From Bacilli bacterium (GTDB lineage Bacteria; Bacillota_I; Bacilli_A; RFN20; CAG-826), in the NCBI GenBank assembly GCA_900767825.1, contig CAAGAN010000019.1:1-8266 (forward strand): 8,266 nt of DNA, written 5' to 3'. A program made the translations under genes and the position numbers. Of this stretch, positions 7,213-8,266 are shown in pieces. Numbering within the stretch: the first letter of the stretch is position 1; the number at the start of each line of letters is the position of its first letter. The notes under the pieces were generated by a model. It saw only the letters and a program-made list of their open reading frames with translations. It had not been told where the DNA came from and ran no database searches.

Positions 7213-7835
7213 TGTTGAATGAAGAAGAATTAGATACTAAAGAAACTAGTGTCGAAAACAATAATTCTGAAACAAAAAAGAAAGATTTAGGCGAAAAGCA
7301 ATGGTACGTTGTTAGTACCTATACTGGAAGAGAAAAACAAGTCGCTGAATCTCTTGAAAGACGTAGTGTTAATTTAAACTTAAAAGACTATATTTTTAGA
7401 ATCGTTGTCGCCCAATACGAAGAAGATGGAAAAGATAAGAATGGAAAGCCTAATGGCAAGAAAGTCATAAAGAACTTCTACCCTGGATACATCTTCATCG
7501 AAATGATTATGGACGATAAAGCTTGGTACATGGTCAGAAACACACCAGATGTCACAGGATTCGTAGGATCATCCGGAGGTGGAGCAAAACCTTTCCCTGT
7601 TCCTCGTGAAGAAATAGAGCCTGTTTTAAAGAGAATGAAGATTACTGATGATGATATGTTCACCGGATACAAAGTTGGCGATACAGTAAAGGTTCTCAGC
7701 GGCACATTCGAAAACTCAATCGGTCAAATTACTGCAGTAGATCAAGACAAGAATGAAGTAACTTTGAGAATAATGTTCTTCGGACGTTTCACAGAGATTA
7801 CATCTTCATTTGACGATATAGAAGAAATAAAGTAA
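7212..7835 (+). CDS. nusG: Transcription termination/antitermination factor NusG
   Basis: Binds the RNA polymerase clamp to control pausing and elongation; in many bacteria its KOW domain contacts the ribosome or Rho. The 207 residues comprise an N-terminal NGN domain from about 30 (KQWYVVSTYTGREKQVAESL) through KNFYPGYIFIEM (88-98) and NTPDVTGFVGSS (110-121), and a C-terminal KOW domain from about 152 (GYKVGDTVKVLSGTFENSIG) to FGRFTEITSSFDDIEEI. The first 28 residues are a charged, low-complexity extension beyond the usual start at KQWYVV; no other Met precedes residue 98, so ATG 7212 with AGGAGG (7197-7202) is the only sensible start. The NGN also has a hydrophilic insert (EEDGKDKNGKPNGKK, 70-84) before the PGY motif. 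It is not followed by rplK-rplA, its usual neighbours, but by a hairpin and a tRNA gene. Confidence 0.96.
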   Translation: MLNEEELDTKETSVENNNSETKKKDLGEKQWYVVSTYTGREKQVAESLERRSVNLNLKDYIFRIVVAQYEEDGKDKNGKPNGKKVIKNFYPGYIFIEMIMDDKAWYMVRNTPDVTGFVGSSGGGAKPFPVPREEIEPVLKRMKITDDDMFTGYKVGDTVKVLSGTFENSIGQITAVDQDKNEVTLRIMFFGRFTEITSSFDDIEEIK

Positions 7836-7840
7836 TAAAA

Positions 7841-7860
7841 AAACTCCCAGATGGGAGTTT
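7841..7860 (+). terminator. Hairpin between nusG and tRNA-Ala
   Basis: AAACTCCC (7841-7848), loop AGAT, GGGAGTTT (7853-7860) form a perfect 8-bp stem 5 nt after the nusG stop. The only T residues after the GC part belong to the stem, and the next bases are AA then the tRNA's first G. Rightward termination would be inefficient, so read-through into the tRNA, or use as a processing boundary, is likely. Confidence 0.5.
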
Positions 7861-7862
7861 AA

Positions 7863-7938
7863 GGGGGTGTAGCTCAGTTGGGAGAGCGTATCGTTCGCAA
7901 CGATGAGGTCGCGGGTTCGATCCCCGTCATCTCCACCA
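7863..7938 (+). tRNA. tRNA-Ala with anticodon CGC
   Basis: The 76-nt gene folds as a full cloverleaf with encoded CCA (7936-7938). Acceptor GGGGGTG pairs with CATCTCC; D stem GCTC/GAGC; anticodon stem TATCG/CGATG enclosing TTCGCAA; variable loop AGGTC; T arm GCGGG-TTCGATC-CCCGT. The anticodon at 7896-7898 is CGC, reading the Ala codon GCG. The third acceptor pair is G3-U70, the main identity signal for alanyl-tRNA synthetase, which confirms Ala independently of the anticodon. Further G-U wobbles occur at 5-68, 27-43 and 49-65. The gene starts 2 nt after the hairpin behind nusG and ends 14 nt before a strong terminator. Confidence 0.93.
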
Positions 7939-7952
7939 CAATTTAAAAGAAT

Positions 7953-7991
7953 AGCTTTGATACTCGAAAATGTATCAAAGCTTTTTGTTTT
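7953..7991 (+). terminator. Rho-independent terminator after tRNA-Ala
   Basis: AGCTTTGATAC (7953-7963) and GTATCAAAGCT (7972-7982) form a perfect 11-bp stem with an 8-nt loop, followed by TTTTGTTTT (7983-7991). It ends transcription of the tRNA and probably of the rpmG-secE-nusG operon. The next 120 bp to 8112 are AT-rich, with no gene seen; they contain a 14-bp AT palindrome (8010-8023). Confidence 0.85.
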
Positions 7992-8112
7992 AAATTTTGA
8001 ATACGTTAGTTTAATTAATTAAATAGCTGATAATACTTAAGCAATGGAAAAGACAAAAAGTAGATCAAAACAAAATAATTAATTATGAGTTAATAAATTA
8101 ATCTTATTAAAG

Positions 8113-8142
8113 AAAAACAGACTGGTTGATCAGTCTGTTTTT
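8113..8142. terminator. Bidirectional terminator between convergent units
   Basis: AAAAACAGACTG (8113-8124), loop GTTGAT, CAGTCTGTTTTT (8131-8142) give a 12-bp stem whose A-run on one side and T-run on the other (TTTTTTT, 8138-8144) allow it to act in both directions. It stands between the rightward tRNA unit and the leftward 5S rRNA, as expected at the end of an rRNA operon. Confidence 0.85.
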
Positions 8143-8167
8143 TTATATATATATTTTTCCCGTAAAC

Positions 8168-8190
8168 AAAAAAAGCGGCAGCGCGCTGCC
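8168..8190 (-). terminator. Possible terminator formed by the 5S rRNA 3' end
   Basis: On the reverse strand the palindrome GGCAGCGCGCTGCC (plus 8177-8190) is followed by GC and seven T residues (plus 8168-8174). A 5-bp GC stem with a CGCG loop plus a T-run resembles an intrinsic terminator, but it would compete with the normal 5S helices. The stronger hairpin at 8113-8142 lies just downstream. Confidence 0.35.
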
Positions 8191-8266
8191 TTCGCCCGAC
8201 GGGCTATTATCGCCGCGGGGGAGCTTCGCTTCCGTGTTCGGCATGGGAACGGGCATGTCCTCCCCG
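8175..8266 (-). rRNA. rrf: 5S ribosomal RNA, 3' portion
   Basis: Read on the reverse strand, the segment contains the conserved CCCGTTCCCATGCCGAACAC followed by GGAAGCGAAGCTCCCC and GGCGATAATAGCCC, the loop B/C and helix III-IV core of bacterial 5S rRNA. It then continues through GCGAAGGCAGCGCGCTGCCGC at the 3' end, which aligns with the usual GCGAGAGUAGGNCGCUGCC. GGGGAG near the right edge pairs with CTCCCC (helix II). About 17-25 nt of the 5' end lie beyond the window. The mature 3' end is approximate (8175 to 8177). Its orientation implies a 16S-23S-5S operon coming from the right. Confidence 0.93.

Noticed and set aside
7478..7705. 75-codon antisense open frame in nusG
   Set aside because: Overlaps the NGN-KOW coding region; composition reflects the complementary strand.
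8010..8023. AT palindrome TTTAATTAATTAAA as a regulatory or origin element
   Set aside because: No associated DnaA boxes, promoter or gene; such palindromes are frequent by chance in AT-rich spacers.
1..8266. CRISPR array, mobile element, phage or defence island
   Set aside because: No spaced direct repeats, transposase, integrase or typical defence domains are visible; almost all the DNA is accounted for by housekeeping genes.

Overview
The window is a conserved housekeeping stretch from a low-GC (roughly one-third G+C) Gram-positive bacterium of the Bacillota. The evidence is strong AGGAGG-type ribosome binding sites, heavy use of AGA and AAA codons, the pth-mfd and rpmG-secE-nusG gene orders, and a Bacillota-like 5S rRNA. 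The protein sequences look more like an anaerobic clostridial, tissierellal or erysipelotrichial lineage than Bacillus, but I cannot name a genus.

Layout. Positions 1-473 hold the 5' part of a leftward membrane-protein gene resembling the DUF368/PopT family. A 148-bp divergent promoter region (474-621) follows. Next comes a rightward cluster: pth (peptidyl-tRNA hydrolase), mfd (transcription-repair coupling factor, overlapping pth by 11 nt) and nadE (glutamine-dependent NAD+ synthetase). A 136-bp AT-rich gap with two inverted repeats and a possible promoter leads into a tight rpmG-secE-nusG operon (ribosomal protein L33, SecE translocase subunit, NusG elongation factor). The rpmG gene is only 48 codons long. 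Two bases after a hairpin that follows nusG lies a tRNA-Ala gene with a CGC anticodon, then a strong intrinsic terminator. The window ends with a bidirectional terminator and the 3' portion of a leftward 5S rRNA, presumably the end of an rRNA operon converging on the rest.

The genes share a translation/transcription theme. Pth recycles stalled peptidyl-tRNAs, Mfd and NusG act on RNA polymerase, L33 is a 50S ribosomal protein, and SecE anchors the protein-export channel. NadE supplies NAD+ and is metabolically separate.

I found no CRISPR array, mobile element, phage, toxin-antitoxin or defence system, and no clear undescribed system. The points worth a second look are the CGC-anticodon tRNA-Ala and its tight coupling to nusG, the convergence of rRNA with secE-nusG, a palindrome plus T-run at the 5S 3' end, an altered substrate-binding motif in Pth, a C-terminal extension on SecE, and possible leader switching ahead of rpmG.
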